From Cryptomeria japonica (Eukaryota; Streptophyta; Pinopsida; Cupressales; Cupressaceae), in the NCBI RefSeq assembly GCF_030272615.1, contig NC_081410.1, positions 508,483,942-508,547,941 on the forward strand: a stretch of DNA of 64,000 bases. The letters are read 5' to 3'. The translations under genes were made by a program, and so were the position numbers. Below are positions 46,020 through 59,301 of the stretch, one piece after another (positions within the stretch are counted from its first letter, which is position 1; every line of letters begins with the position of its first letter). The notes under the pieces are model-generated. The model saw nothing but the letters and a program-made list of their open reading frames with translations, searched no databases and was not told the DNA's origin.

Positions 46020-49000
46020 TACTCCTTCGAAGAAGAGATCTCAAGCCCACTTGAGATCAAAGTTTGTAAAATTGCACCATGATTAGATATTTGCTCACTT
46101 GTCATCCATACCACCTCCGAATCTAGTTTATCTTGCCAAACCACCAAGTACTCAATGTACTCCTTGTTCCTTGTCTTCTTTGTGACTCAAGTGTCTAACA
46201 CTTTTCTCAACTTAGGTGATTCATGCCTTAGGATTTCATTATCTTCTGCAACCTACATTAGTTCTTCTTCTTCATTGTTGCTGCCTTTGAAAAGTGTAAG
46301 ATCTCACACAATAAAAATGGGTGATAATCCCAGATCAGGAGGAAGTTGGATCTCACAGGCATTTTGTCCATAGTTCTTCAGTATCTGACATGGTCCAATC
46401 TTCCTCTACATGAGTTTGGTGTATTTACCTTTTGGGAGTCTCTCCTTCTTTAAATGTACCCATACCAAATGCCCAACATTAAACTATACATCTCTCTTCT
46501 TCTTATCAGCATGAGCCTTATATTTCATTGCAGATTGTTGGAGATGAGACTTGACTTGGTCATGCACCTCTTTGATGGCTGATGCAAAAGCTTCACCATT
46601 TGCACTAATGGGATCTTCTTTGGGTAATCCCTTAACTCCAATATTCCTCTTGGATGGATGCCATATACAATCTAGAAAGGATACTTCCTGGTACTCCTAT
46701 TTATGGTGTCATTGTATTAGAATTCTGCCTATGACAAAATTTTGTCCCACTTCTCTCCATGTTGCCTTGTCAAACACCTTAATAGCTTTCCCAATTACCT
46801 ATTAACAACTTCAATCTGCCCATCCGTTTGAGGATGGTAGGATGATGAGAAAGCTAGGTTTGTCCCCACCATCTACCAAAGGGTCCTCTAAAAGTGACCT
46901 ATGAACTTCACATCTCTATCTAAAACAATGTTTAGGGGTAATCCATGTATCCAGACTATCTCTTTGAAGAATAGGTTTGCAACATATGATGCATCACAAG
47001 AATTCTTACATGGCAAGAAATGAGGCATTTTACTAAACTTGTCCACCATTAAAAAGACACTGTCAACTCCTCTCCTTGTCCTAGGAAGACCCAACACAAA
47101 GTCAATACTTATGCTCTCCCTTGGCCTAGAAGGGATGGGTAAGGGATGATACAAATTTGGATTTGTAGACTTCCCCTTGGCTTTCTGACATACGGCACAT
47201 GTCTCCACAAACTTTCTTACATCTGCCTACAATTTAGGCTAGAAATAATGTCTCTTCACAAGGTCTAGGGTCTTGTCAAGGCCAAAATGATCTGCCATAG
47301 CTCCACAATGCTTCTCCCTAATAATAATCAACCTCATGGAACACTTAGAAATACACAACTGCACTCCTTTGAACAACAATCCATCTTGTATCAGAAATTC
47401 AGAAAACTCAATATGGTATCTCTCAACAAAGGTTTCACATACCTTGTATATCTCTCCAAAGTCTTCATCAGCATCATACATACTCTTCATCTTGATTTGG
47501 TTGACAGTTAAGACCCTCTTGCTCAAAGAATCTATAACTTTGTTCTTAACTCACTTCTTGTGTTTTAGGGTGAATGTGAAGGCTTGCAGTGTCTCTACCC
47601 ACTTCATGTGCTAGTGGTTTAGCTTCTCTTGGCTATTTATGAAAATGAGATCCTAATTATCAGTAAAAACTATAAAATCCATAGGCAATAAATAGTGCCT
47701 CCACTTCTTCAATGACTATACTAGAGCATACATCTCCAAGTCATAAGATGAGTATCTCTTCTTTGCATCATTTAGCTTTTCACTGAAAAAGAAATTGGCC
47801 TTCCTTCCTGACTAAGCACTGCTCCAATAGCCATGTGGATCGCATCACATTCCACCTAAAATATCTTGTTGAAGTATGGTAAGGCAAGGACTAGTTGTTC
47901 TGCAACCTTCTTCTTCAATGTCTCAAATGAATCATCTACCTCTTTGGTCCAACTGAACCTGCACTTTTGTCCTCCCTTTATGGTGTCAAGGATGGGTGCA
48001 CAAACATGACTAAATCCTCTTATGAACTTCCTATAGAAAGTTGCTAAACCATGGAAGCTTCAGACATCATTCATGGCTCTAGGTGTAGGCCAAGACAGTA
48101 TAGCACTCACCTTGTGAGATTACAAAACCCAGGTAAATGATCTCATCCTAAATGAACAAACACTTATCCAAATTGATAATTAGTTTCTCTTCATGTAACC
48201 TACTGAGAACCATATCTATGTGTTTGAGGTGCTCTTCCCTTGTGTGACTGAAGATCAAGATATCATCTAGGTATACTATGATAAATTTTCCTATGAATTT
48301 CACGAAGACTTCATTCATTAACCTCATAAAGGTACTAGGGGCATTGGACAACCCAAATGGCATGACCTTCCACTCATCTAACCCCTTATTGGTTTTAAAA
48401 TTAGTTTTGCATTCATCCCCTGGCTTTATTCTAATCTGATGGTATCCACTTTTTAGATCCATTTTTGTATAATACTTAGCACTCCCTAAGAAATCAAGTA
48501 AATCCTCTATTCTAGGGATTGGGAACCTATACCTTATGGTTATCTTGTTGATGGCTCTTGAGTTTGTATGAATCCTCCAAGTACCTTCTTTCTTGGGTAC
48601 AAGGACTGCCAGTACTACACATGGGCTTAGACTTTTTCCAGTCAGTCCTAATTCGAGAAACTCTTCAATCTTCCTTGGCATTTCTACATTCTGGTCTGGG
48701 GTGAGCTTGTAGGCTGCTTTGTTTGGGAGAGTAAATCCAGGGATTAGATCTATGCAATGACTGATGTCCCTCACTAGTGGTAGGGACCTTGGAATCCCAT
48801 CTCAGATGATTCCTTGATGCTTATCAAGAAATTGTCTGACTGTAGGGTCTATGTGCTTTTGTCCTCCTTCTCCCTCTTTTGCAAACTTCTCTTTCTTTGT
48901 CACCATGGGGCTAGGCATGAGGGTATAGAAAACTACACCTTTCTTTGTAATCTCCTTCATGAGATGTTTACCTTCTACCATCAGCACCTTTGCATCCTTT

Positions 49001-49500
49001 CCCTTTGATTCCATCTGTTCCTCTATTAGAGGTAAGAGTTCTATCACCTTACCATCCTTGGTGATTGAGTAGGTATTTCTCAACCCATCATGATGAGCTT
49101 TCAAGTCATACTGCCATGGTCTCCCAAACAAGAGATGACATGCATCCATCTTGGCTATGTCAAATAGAAATCTATCCTTGTAAGATCCAATCTAAAACTT
49201 CACCCAAGCATGCTCTTCCACCACTACTTGTTGACCTTGGGTGAGACATGAAACCTTATAGGGGTAAGGATGAGGTAGCTTTCTAAGCTTAAGCTTTTCT
49301 ACCATCTCAAGTGATACAAATTTTCAGTGGATCCAGAGTCTATTAGGACCTTGCATACCTTTCCTCCTACCTTGCAAGTGGTTTTAAAAAGATATTTCTT
49401 TTGTGTAGGCTCCTTGTCAGGTACCTTCATGATAGTTACTTCTCTCCTCATCATCAGAGCCTCTCCTCTTTTAGGATACCATAGCTATCAGGAGCATTAA
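45956..49500 (-). pseudogene. Gypsy-2 pol: protease, RT, RNase H, integrase, chromodomain (decayed)
   Basis: Minus strand. Protease shows VLIDSGSTEN (49321-49350), an intact Asp-Ser-Gly, then LLFGRPWQYDL. Reverse transcriptase (48148-48774) has MDLKSGYHQIRI, MPFGLSNAPSTFM and YLDD. RNase H (about 47500-48100) is readable with stops and ends VIDSLSKR. The integrase zinc domain reads HCGAMADHFG and CAVC. Catalytic residues: Asp in SIDFVLGLP, Asp in LDRDVKF and, after a stop, Glu in HPQTDGQIEVVN (about 46830), so the D-D-E set is still visible. The end holds a Gypsy C-terminal region (LSPIFIV) and a chromodomain-like block (EYLVVWQDKLDSEVVWM, about 46090-46145). Many stops and some frameshifts make it inactive. 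Confidence 0.9.
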
Positions 49501-49559
49501 CACTTTGATAGGTGTTTGCACTTGCCACACTTTGACAATCAGATTCTTGCACCAAATTG

Positions 49560-50626
49560 ATTCTCCTTTTCCTCATGGAGCTAGAAGCCTTCTCCGGACA
49601 CCTATTGGCCATGTGCCCTTCTTGGTTGTAGTTGTAACACCTAGGAGGTCCTCTGCCTTGGGATCTTCCTCTAGAGGGTGGTATTCTACCCCTAAAGTTC
49701 CCTCTTGGATTGTAGCCCCCTCCTTGGTTGTGATTGCTCTCTCCTCTATTTCCTTCTTGGTTAGAGTCTCCTTGGTAACCAGAATCATTTCCTCTACCTT
49801 TGAAAGGACCTCTTCCTCCTCTTTGTTGTCTCCCTTTACCTCTACCATTTTGATCCTACCTTCTCTTCAACTTCTCCTCCACCTTGAGTGCCAACTGAAA
49901 GCACTTTTGGACTATCTCTAGGTTGTAGAGATTCAAGTCTTTTTGGATTGTAAACCTCAACCCATTGAGATATCGTTCCACCTTCTCATCTTCACTCTCT
50001 TTCACCTTGGTCATCACACACAACTTCATGAACTCCTTGGTATAGGAACTCACTTCCATCTCCTTTTGTTTCAAATTTTGTCTCCTCCTATGAAATTGGA
50101 TATTGTAGTCCATTGGGACATAGGGTTCTTTCACCAAAGCCATCATCTACTTCCATGTAGCCACTCTTCTCTTTCCCTCATTCACCCTCTTATCTTGGAT
50201 GAAAGTCCATCAAGTTAGTGCAGCCCCTTTCATTTTGGATTGGGTCATCTTCACCCTCTGGTGGTCTGGTATGTCTTCACTTTCAAAAAAATTGTCCAAG
50301 GAGTCTATCCACTCCATCGCTTTATTAGGCTCCATCTTCACATCCATTGTTCTTCTCTAGATGGACTTGAGGACACTCATCAGGGGTCTATGGTCTGCAG
50401 GTACTTCTAACTCTTCCTACATAGGGATCTCCTCTTCATCCCCTTCTTCTCCAAAGTCTCTCTCTCCCCTATCCACTCTGTCCTTCAAATGATCCATCTC
50501 ATTTCTCAAGGCCTGATTCTCAGCCCTGACTTCTCTTCTCTCTACCATTTGCTTCTTCACTAGGACATTCAACTCTGCATTAGTCATTCTTGAAGGTGCC
50601 TCATGGGATCCTTCTTCTTTTGACAT
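49560..50626 (-). pseudogene. Gypsy-2 gag (decayed)
   Basis: Starts at ATG 50626 (MSKEEGSHEAP), about 36 bases from the primer site. An N-terminal Glu/Arg-rich coiled coil is followed by a Gypsy capsid region (FHRRRQNLKQKEMEVSSYTKEF, EDEKVERYLNGL; 49856-50146), a Gly/Arg/Asn-rich stretch and one zinc knuckle near 49600-49650 that reads CYNYNQEGHMANRC, with the second Cys changed to Tyr. Several stops interrupt it. The lysine in the MALVKEPY segment and the codon use match the neighbouring pol. Confidence 0.87.
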
Positions 50627-50661
50627 CTTGTCTTCTCCTTATATCCAAAGAACAATCTTTT

Positions 50662-50673
50662 GCTCTGATACCA
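50662..50673 (-). promoter_or_regulatory. Gypsy-2 primer binding site (tRNA-iMet)
   Basis: Minus strand TGGTATCAGAGC, two bases inside the 5' LTR end. Confidence 0.92.
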
Positions 50674-50675
50674 CT

Positions 50676-52189
50676 TGATGCAGAGCACTACCCACACACC
50701 TAAGGACAAGCACAAACAAGGTTAGACTAATGACCCCTCAAATGATCAGAAGGGTCCTAAAAGGAAAGACTCCATACCTTGGATGAAACTACACACACAT
50801 TCACTAGGCTTGGGCCTACCCAAGATGAGTAAAAGGCCTTACTTTCTCAAAAAAGCCTTACCAGTAACTCCTACTCTTAGGGATTTTTTAAATGATCCAT
50901 TCATGATATCTAATAGCTATTCCAAACACTTTTTTTGCTTTTGGGCACCAATTCCTTGTACCTTGTTTGGAAATCTAACCCTTAGGTTTGTAGCCCTATT
51001 TGGCGATAGAATGGACCTTAACTCAAAAATATTCCACACACCCATACAAACAAATTATCATTTTAGATACCCTTTTATAAGTTGTACTGATCCCCAAAAT
51101 AGTTTGGCCAGATCTGCAATTACAAGGTTTGTTCCCTTTAGAGGCTAAGAGACCTAATAGAGGCAATTAGCCCTATTTTCCAGAGCAACTACCTTTAATG
51201 GTACACCAAATGAAAAATTAAATTTATGGGCATGTTGGGGATAGTGAGAAACCTCTAGTTCCAGGGTTGTATGCCTGGAATCCACCTCTATGACAACTTA
51301 TGATGATTGTCCTAAATCTTCTCCTAGGTAGTCACATAGAGATGCCTACCTAATCTTGCTCGTTTCTCCACACAACAAAGTTTCCCCTACAAAAAAAAAT
51401 GAAAAAACTAAATTGAAAATTCTTATCCTACATCCTTCCAAAGGAAGAGTCTTCTAATGTACTAGAATGCAAGATAAAGCTATTTTTGTTCAAAACCCTC
51501 TCCAAACCGTCACTTTTTGGGTTACAATCAGAAAAATGGAGGATTCTCTCTACTCTAGAATATTTAAGACCTTAGAAAACCACAAAAAGAAATATATTTC
51601 ATCTCCTTATCTACTCCATGGATTGTGGGATTCAAATCAATCCATACAGGCATGTGCAACTCCTGCAAATTGAGTATTTATGGGAAAACTAAAGTATTTT
51701 GTGTACTATTGCTTCACAAATTCCAACTACAACAACAAAAACCTTGAGAATCATGTCCATGAGGATTATAAAAATATCCAATGTTTTCCCATAGAATTTG
51801 GAGTAGGTTGGAGCTGTTGAAAGGCTTTCCCCAACCGTTTTTCAAAAAGTTGCACTTTTGCACTCAAACGTTGCATTTTACAAAAGTTGCATTTTTGCAA
51901 TTTCACACAAAAAGTTGTCATATTGGCTAAGGATGGAATCCACATACATGGATCAACCAAACACTCATTAAATATTTCTAAAACCTATCAAACACAAATC
52001 TAGACCATCTATTACCCCTATTGACCAATTGTCCCAATTGGCTTCTCAAATTGCCTAATTGGTGACATGGGCTTACATGGTGGGGTTTATTTGCATACAT
52101 GAAACACAAGACACACTAAGACACCCTAATAATCCTAGTATTCATCCTTAGGGTCATGAATATCTTGTTGATGACGTGCTCCTACACCA
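50676..52189 (-). repeat. Gypsy-2 5' LTR
   Basis: 1,514 bp, plus-strand limits TGATGCAGAGC ... CCTACACCA; partner of 44504-46019. Confidence 0.93.
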
Positions 52190-52253
52190 TCAAGGTTTGA
52201 CCTAAGAAATTCCATATTCCTAATTACTTATTTCCCCTTCTTTCTATGTGTAG

Positions 52254-52606
52254 GAAACAAGTACAAAGATGTGATCTTGAGGATAAGCATTATTTACGAT
52301 GATGAATCAATCCCTCTTTGGTGTGTGAAAATTTTGGAAGAAGATGGCAATAGGAACCATGGTCTTGATATTTTAGGTGTTTTTTCTAGGATCAGAGAGT
52401 GCGAACATTCCTCAGATCTAGGTGAACAACTCAATCCCGCATCTATAGCTCACTATTTCATGTTTTTACCTTCATTTCAAACACTTTATTTTAATTCAGC
52501 AATTCAATTTATAAAAGAGGACACCAAATCAAACAATCCAATTAGTATTCAGTCTAAATCTTCACTAATAGATATGACTGAGTCTATTGGATCCCCCCTC
52601 TTTTAA
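52254..52606 (+). other. Possible exon or element ORF, unrecognised
   Basis: After a pyrimidine-rich stretch ending TATGTGTAG (a credible 3' splice site at 52251-52253), an open frame of about 117 codons follows to TAA at 52604-52606. It includes DDESIPLWCVKILEEDGN and GLDILGVFSRIRECEHSS. The composition is protein-like and there is no stop, unusual in this decayed neighbourhood. There is no upstream ATG in frame close by. I do not recognise the family. It may be an exon of a host gene or the start of an element whose LTR was split by Gypsy-2. Confidence 0.35.
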
Positions 52607-55600
52607 ATGTAATGGTCATCATAAGAAAAAATGAGTAGTTTTCATTCTTATTGGGGTGGAAACCCTAAATTTACACCACTACACTTAACAAGATAGATTT
52701 AATATCATCATCATAATCTACTGTAACCTTGATTTATGCTATTTTCCTATTGAAATACAACAATTTGCTTATTTTATTTCACATATTAGATGTTATAAAA
52801 TAGTCTAGGTTAACATCAACTATTAATAAAATACAGATTAGTTGTTAATTAGTTGCATGTTTGTTTTTGTCAAAGGAATGGTCCCAAGCGAGGATCATGA
52901 ACACAAATAGTTCCATAAAAAGAGAGAAATTCTATGGTTCACTAAGAATTGATATATTGAGATGAGTTATATAAGAATATGTCTAGGAGCTTGCTTATAT
53001 AAGAAATGAGTTGGGAGAACAAGAAATGACATTTGTCTCAACATGATGTGAGAGTAGGTAGGATAGGTAGAAACAAACCACTATCAACTCAACTAAAAAT
53101 ATTATGACACAACCCCATTGTTCTACCCTTTCATTTTACTCAGTTTTAACCCACAAGTGAAAGAAATACATTTCCAAATACAAGTAATAAAAATTTTCTT
53201 TTTCTTTTCAAATCAAGATACACAATTGAAATAAAACCTTTTTCATTTTCATTCATCATGATACATATACAATATCATATTCATAAATATATGAATGTAT
53301 TTCCATTATCCCTATCAAACTTCCATTAAATTTTGGAATATTTGAATACAAACAAAGCTTCTTTCGAGCTTAAAGAGTACATAAGTAATACATATTGGTC
53401 TAGATGTCCTTCCTAGTATACATCCTCAAATTTATGCTGCCATCTGCATGAGGAAGAGCATCACGCAGGTGCTTTTCCACCAAACCAAGACTCAATAGTC
53501 CCCCATGACTCTTCTAATTGAAGTGGCCCGACCCTTCGATGAAGAGTTTGGTTATTTAATCTCATAATAATATAGTCTTATGAGAATAGTGTTATGTCCT
53601 ACATAACTAGAGATATCATAGACTGGCTACTACCTATATGTATGACATTCCCTGCCTAGTATGCAAACTTGGATCACAGTGAACCAACAATGTAGAGAGA
53701 GGCAACCTACATTGCTTTGGCCAAAGAATTCAACACCCAATACATCGAGTGAGAGCCGCATGTCAACCCACTTCATTGACCTATTTGGTACATTGACCAT
53801 TTAACTAAACCATAATTCATCCCATGAGTTAGTAATAGGAAAAAGTTTAGGTTATTTCTAACCCTAGATAATCTAACCCTATATTACCAACTCATTCATT
53901 CCTATATTCAAAGTTTAACTTCATAGCATAATTCTAGCTTAGCATTCTCATACATGAGTCTAATCATAAGATGTCAAGTTCTCTCACACAAGAATACAAC
54001 TACTTTAAATAACACAATCTCTTTTATTATTTCAATTGAGCCTATCCAACATCATAAAATAACATAATAAATAAGAAGAAAGAATTCTCAATGCTTGTAA
54101 TAAAGCTATTATACAATACTGACTCCTTCCTCCAAGACCATAGCTTCACCACTATTCCAATATCTTAGAACTTCAAAACCTTCTACAATAGTATCTATCA
54201 TATCCTTTCACAACACAACACTATTTTTTTCTCTCAAAAATGAAAATATGAGCACTAAGCAAAATAACAAAATGAGACAAATGAAATGGAATGGATGATC
54301 TATGCTCCAAGAGAGCTCATCTATTTATACAAAACATGCAATATTTCTAGTGGTGTTTCATATTCGAGGATTTGATTTGGGTCCATTCTATGTCATCTAT
54401 GACGTTGTATTAGTTCGATGGTATATTTATTGTCATGTGATGTAAATTTATAATTAGGTCTTGAGGGTTGAGCCGACCTTGTAGTCAAGGTTGATGATTT
54501 GTATAAATAATTGTTATATTCATGTAATTCCTGTGTCATGGTTGTGTCTACATTATCAAAAGTGGTATATGTGCGAACAAGTGAATTCATATTTTGTTAT
54601 GGAGTTTTGAGTAGAGAATATTGTAGGGCAGACAAATGAGCTTAACCAGAACTATCATCAAGCATTAGGAGATGCTATTATTTCCATTCATCTAAACCGG
54701 ATTGTAGTCTAAATGTTATTGTAAGGTATTGAACCTTCGGGACGGGTGCCGAATATGGAGTCTTAGAGAGAATAGTTGCTTTTTTCAAACTATTTATTTT
54801 TGCTATGCATGGCATTATACTTGGCCGAGTAATCAAATTGAATAAACCATTGAAATAGATGGAATTATTTTATTTATGCTCTCTACCATATCCTTGATTG
54901 ATAATGTGTGTTTCTTAATAGAATTAGAAAAATGAAAATGCATGTATCATCTAAGCACGCACCAGATTCCATCTTGCCTTTTGAATTCTTTTGCTAAGAA
55001 ATTCGTGCAGGGTCGGGTATTCTTGATTGATTAAGAATTGTGGGGAAGCATAAGCTTCAAGGTTGGGTGGAAAAAGCACCTGAACCTTGTTCTCCTCTTC
55101 AAGCTAAAGAGTGCATTGGTGATAGCTTGGGTTGTAGATCAACGGACGCATCTCACCCTTTACTTTGTATTATTTATTATTGAACTTATGGCAACTTGAA
55201 AAGCTTAAGTATTGTATGATTGAGATACTACTTTTATTGATTTATTGAATGAAGAATCTTTATCTTTTATAGAAATTTCGTGTTTATTACAATTTAAATG
55301 GAATGATCAAATGAAGCTATGGATGGAAAAGTGGAATGAAATAGATTTATTAACTTATTTATGAGTCTATTAAAGAATAAAGAGTATTCCAGCTATTATT
55401 GAAGTTAGCACAATTTGCGACTTTACATTTTGGTATCACATCACGGTTTATAACTCTAGGCCTATGAGTCCGCTTTAAGAATGAATTCTTGTGCTTAGAA
55501 AATTTTCTATTGGATATCTAACACAAAATACTTGCAAATAAAGGAGCACAAATCCTTGTCAAGGTGAATTGATGACAACAACCTAGAAGAAGGAGGATGG

Positions 55601-56599
55601 TTGATTAAGGAAGAAATATTTCCCTTGTACTATGAAATGAATTTAGGATATTCAAGATGAGAATTATAAGGTCGAGGAAGGCAGTTGTCTACTTCTAGGA
55701 TGAAAGAAGAAAGGAATCAACTTCTAAACCAAGAGAGAAGAAATAGCTAACCAAGATGTGTAGGGTAACAAAAATCTCGCCTACCATTCCCTTGGGAGAC
55801 AAGAATAGTTGGACTAGCCTATTAAGGTGATAGATGAAGAATATCTAAATGATTATCTCCCTATTGAGTGAACTATATTTAGTTTAGATGAGTCAAAAGG
55901 ATATACCCCATTAATTCCATAAGAAGAAATATAAATTTGGGTGATATCATTTATGAACAATCAATAAATAAAGTCGCTTTTTCTTGCGAAATCAACATGG
56001 TGTCAGGATAGATAGAGAAAGAGTATCTCCTAGTATTGGCATACTTAATGTACACATTCGTCGGATAATAGTTTATTGAGTAAGAGTTGGGTAGTTATAT
56101 AGTAAAGTTGTAGTTGAGACTTTATTGATATAAAAATGATGGTTGTTATTAGAACCTAGATGCTTGAGATGGTTGATTTATTAGACTGATAATTAGTCTA
56201 ACTTATCTCTTGCAAAATATATTATTCTATGTCTATTGTGTACGAGATAGGTACTATATGGATAGGAATTATGGATGATATGATTAAATCTACATAGGAC
56301 TTTGTATTCTAGTATGTCTCCTTATCTTTAAACATGAAATTGTAGGTACTATGTTTTATACTCTCTCTCGCACACTCTAGAAAAGATACCCCAAGGTGTT
56401 GTAACACTCCTTCATATGTGATTAGTCCTAGTCACTCGGTACATTTGATATGTATTCAGTTTGATGCTTTATTTGGTTTATTGATGAATTATTTGATCAT
56501 TGATTTTTGGATTAGTTTTGACTTCTTGACTTGATTTTATTTTCTTTTTCTTTTTTATAAATGGATGAGTCACCAATTTTCTATTTTGTGGCCCTTGGT
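52607..56599. other. A/T-rich stretch with no assignable genes
   Basis: No coding region of recognisable family and no paired termini. 54440-54720 vaguely recalls Copia LTR sequence (GAGCCGACCTTG, GGAGATGCTATT), and 55430-55440 has a TTGGTATCA word that could be a worn primer site. Neither can be confirmed here. Confidence 0.45.
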
Positions 56600-56870
56600 C
56601 ACACTTGATTTAATGTTTCAATATGACAGTCAATCATTGCATCATCCTTCCAAATAGAACTATCATCAGAATATCGGTCCCACTGGATCCAATACTGAGT
56701 GAAATCTCTGCTAAGTAGTCTTAACGCTACTCCGATCAAGAATTTGGATGTGTTCCACTAGCACCATTCTTGGATCCTATATCCATAAGCAACTAGATTC
56801 ATACTTCCAACACATTGAAGGGTCCCACATATCTTGGTACCAACTTTGAAGGGTCCAAACGATGTCTTTG
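56600..56870 (-). pseudogene. Gypsy-3 remnant: integrase C-terminus and chromodomain
   Basis: On the minus strand a Gypsy C-terminal region is readable in pieces: LVPRYVGPFNVLE (about 56800-56850), HIQILDRSSVKTT (about 56710-56755) and, after a frameshift, a chromodomain core YWIQWDRYSDDSSIWKDD (about 56640-56695). Stops and frameshifts are frequent. The rest of this element is missing; the Copia-5 fragment begins directly next to it. Confidence 0.68.
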
Positions 56871-56879
56871 ACATAACCA

Positions 56880-58886
56880 GGATGTTAAGTATTTCAGAAT
56901 TTTTGGTAGTAAATGTTACATCAGAAGAGATGATATCATATGGAAATTTGATCCTAGATGTGATCAAGGCATATTTCTTGGTTATTCTAATGAAAAAAAA
57001 GCATATAGATGTTATAACAAGAGATTGCAGAGAATTGTGGAGAGTGCTAATGTCAAACTAGATGAACTTAATAGAAGTCAAATCAGAGCTTATGAGAAGC
57101 AACTATCAGTGGAAATTATTATAACTTAACCAGTAGCACCTTTATCGGAATAGAGAGTTGAACCAGTTACTTTGACAACATCAGAGAACTCTACAGTATC
57201 TGAAGAACAGGGAAGAGGAACAGAAAGTTAGAAGAATCCAAGGTATGTGATATTGAATAATTCAAAAGATCAGATCATTGGGGATAAGAGAAATGTAGTG
57301 ATGACAAGAAGAAGACTGGCAACTAATGAGGTATGTTTAATTTCACAAGTTGAACCGATATCAGTCAATTGAGGCATGTAAAGATGAACATTGGTTGAAA
57401 GCCATGGAAGAAGAATTAGATCAGATTGAGAAAAATAACACATGGAACTTGGTTTCCCGACCTAAAAATAAAAATGTTATTGGAACTAAATGGGTTTTTA
57501 GGAATAAATTAAATGAGGATGCTCAAGTTTAAGGAATAAGGCTAGATTGGTTTGTAAAGGATATTGTCATAAGGAAGGAATTAATTATGGAGAGACTTTG
57601 CACCTATAGCTAGGATTGAAGCTATAAGATTATTTCTTGCCTATGTTGCTTATAAAAACTATAAGGTTTATCAGATGGATGTTAAATGTGCGTTTTTGAA
57701 TGGGTATCTTGATAAGGAAGATTATATTGAGAAACTTGATGGTTTTTCACTATCAGATGATACAAATATGGTTTACAGGTTAAGGAAAGGTTTATATGGA
57801 TTGAAACAAGCACCTAGAGCTTGGTATTTAAGGTTGGATAATATCTTTTGAAGCTTGATTTTACTAAGGGCAGTGCTGACAATAATTTATATTATAAGAT
57901 CACTAATGATGATATACTAATTATTGAAGTATTTGTTGATGACATTATTTTTGGAGGTGAAAATAAGTTATGCATAGAATTTTCTAAGAATATGGAGAAA
58001 GAATTTGAGATGTCTATGATTGGTGAAATGAAATTTTTCTTAGGTTTGCAGATTAGTCAAACTGACAAAGGTATTTTCATCTGTCAAACTAAATATGCTA
58101 AGGAATTGTTGAAGAAATTTGGTATGGGAGATTCTAAACTTTTAAGTACTCCTATGGTTACAAGTAAGATATTAACAAGAAAATATGTTTCTGAACCGGT
58201 AAATCCTTACAGATACAAATCTATTATTGGAGGTCTTCTATATTTGACTCAAACTAGGCCTGGCATTATGAATGTTGTTGGTATTGTTTCAAGATTTTAA
58301 AGTGATCCTAGAGAAAAACATGAGATGGTAGTAAAAAGGATTTTTAGATACTTTCAAGGTACATCAGAATATGGCTTGTGGTACCCTAAGGATGATGAGT
58401 TTACTTTATGTGCATATACAGATGTTGATTGGGATGGAGATGTTAATGACTAGAAAAGTACTTTCGATGAAGCTTTGTTTCTTGGAAAGAAGTTGTTTTC
58501 ATGGATCAGCAAGAAGAACTCATGTACTTCTTTATCTACTATTGAAGTTGAGTATGTTGCTGCTACTACTAACTATACACAAGTTTTATGGATGAAGCAA
58601 ATGTTGAGGGATATAAAGATGGATTGTGATACACCGGTAGTTATTCACTGTGATAACTCTATTGCTATTGATATATCAAATAATCTGGTATTTCATTCTA
58701 AAACGAAGCACATATCTATCAAGTATAACTTTTTGAAGGAGAAGGTGGAAGTAAATGAAGTTAGACTAGTTTATGTGAACACTAAATAGTAGATTGCATA
58801 TATTTTCACTAAACCTATGCCCAAGGAATCATTTGAGTACCTGAGAGACAAATTGGGAGTTTTTGCCCCTCCCATAGAGACTTGAT
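56880..58886 (+). pseudogene. Copia-5 reverse transcriptase and RNase H (decayed)
   Basis: Starts with KYFRIFGSKCYIRRDD, the linker after integrase. A frameshift occurs near 57368 and another near 57535, and stops are frequent in the first RT half. 57848-58300 is well preserved and includes [10 protein letters not shown] (catalytic FVDD) and GLQISQTDKGIF. RNase H follows (YTDVDWDGDV, STIEVEYVAA, HCDNSIAIDIS) with stops at 58298-58300, 58451-58453 and 58787-58792. The nearest relatives in the window are Copia-3 and Copia-4. Confidence 0.88.
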
Positions 58887-59301
58887 TGATGCGGTTATGC
58901 ATCAGTCTGACATGCAGTATCAGAGATACTATTCATTCTGACACTGGTGTGGTATGCTACTACTCAGGGGTAGAAGTCAGCTTTGTGATTCAGTGGTTTA
59001 TGTTTTTTTTTTGCTTTAATATTTCTATCAGATTTCTGACATTGATGTCAAAGGGGGAGTGATATTGATGTGAAAAAGAAAAAGGAAGTGAAAAAGAAAA
59101 AGAAAGGGGAGTGATATTGTTGTGAAAAAGGAAAAGAAATTCAGATCTTTACAATGATATTATTGATAGGGGGAGAGATATTGATATTGTTGTATATGAG
59201 AGATTGTTAGCTTTCTTCCATTGGGGGAGACTTGTTTGGCATTTCTTGGTACTTAGATGTTTTTCACATCTTGTGTTTCCATCAATGACAAAGGGGGAAA
59301 T
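58887..59301 (+). promoter_or_regulatory. Copia-5 3' untranslated region with serial polypurine tracts
   Basis: Tracts at 59049-59060 (CAAAGGGGGAGT), about 59103-59112 (AAAGGGGAGT), 59168-59178 (AGGGGGAGAG), 59222-59230 (TGGGGGAGA) and 59289-59301 (CAAAGGGGGAAAT) before the LTR. A GAAAAAGAAAAAG-type repeat lies at about 59070-59130. Confidence 0.72.

Larger units (their letters stand above)
44504..52189 (-). mobile_element. Gypsy-2, full-length chromovirus on the minus strand
   Basis: 7,686 bp with LTRs 44504-46019 and 50676-52189, primer site 50662-50673, gag (about 49560-50626) and pol (45956-49500). Flanks TCAGG/TCAAG suggest the target duplication. Domain order is gag, protease, RT, RNase H, integrase, chromodomain, so it is a Ty3/Gypsy chromovirus distinct from Gypsy-1 (longer LTRs, different LTR sequence). 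Confidence 0.94.

Noticed and set aside
54393-54590. Short minus-strand frame
   Set aside because: Length expected by chance; sits in LTR-like A/T-rich sequence.
55428-55446. TTGGTATCA word as a primer binding site
   Set aside because: The following bases (CATCACGG) do not fit tRNA-Met and no LTR pair is visible.
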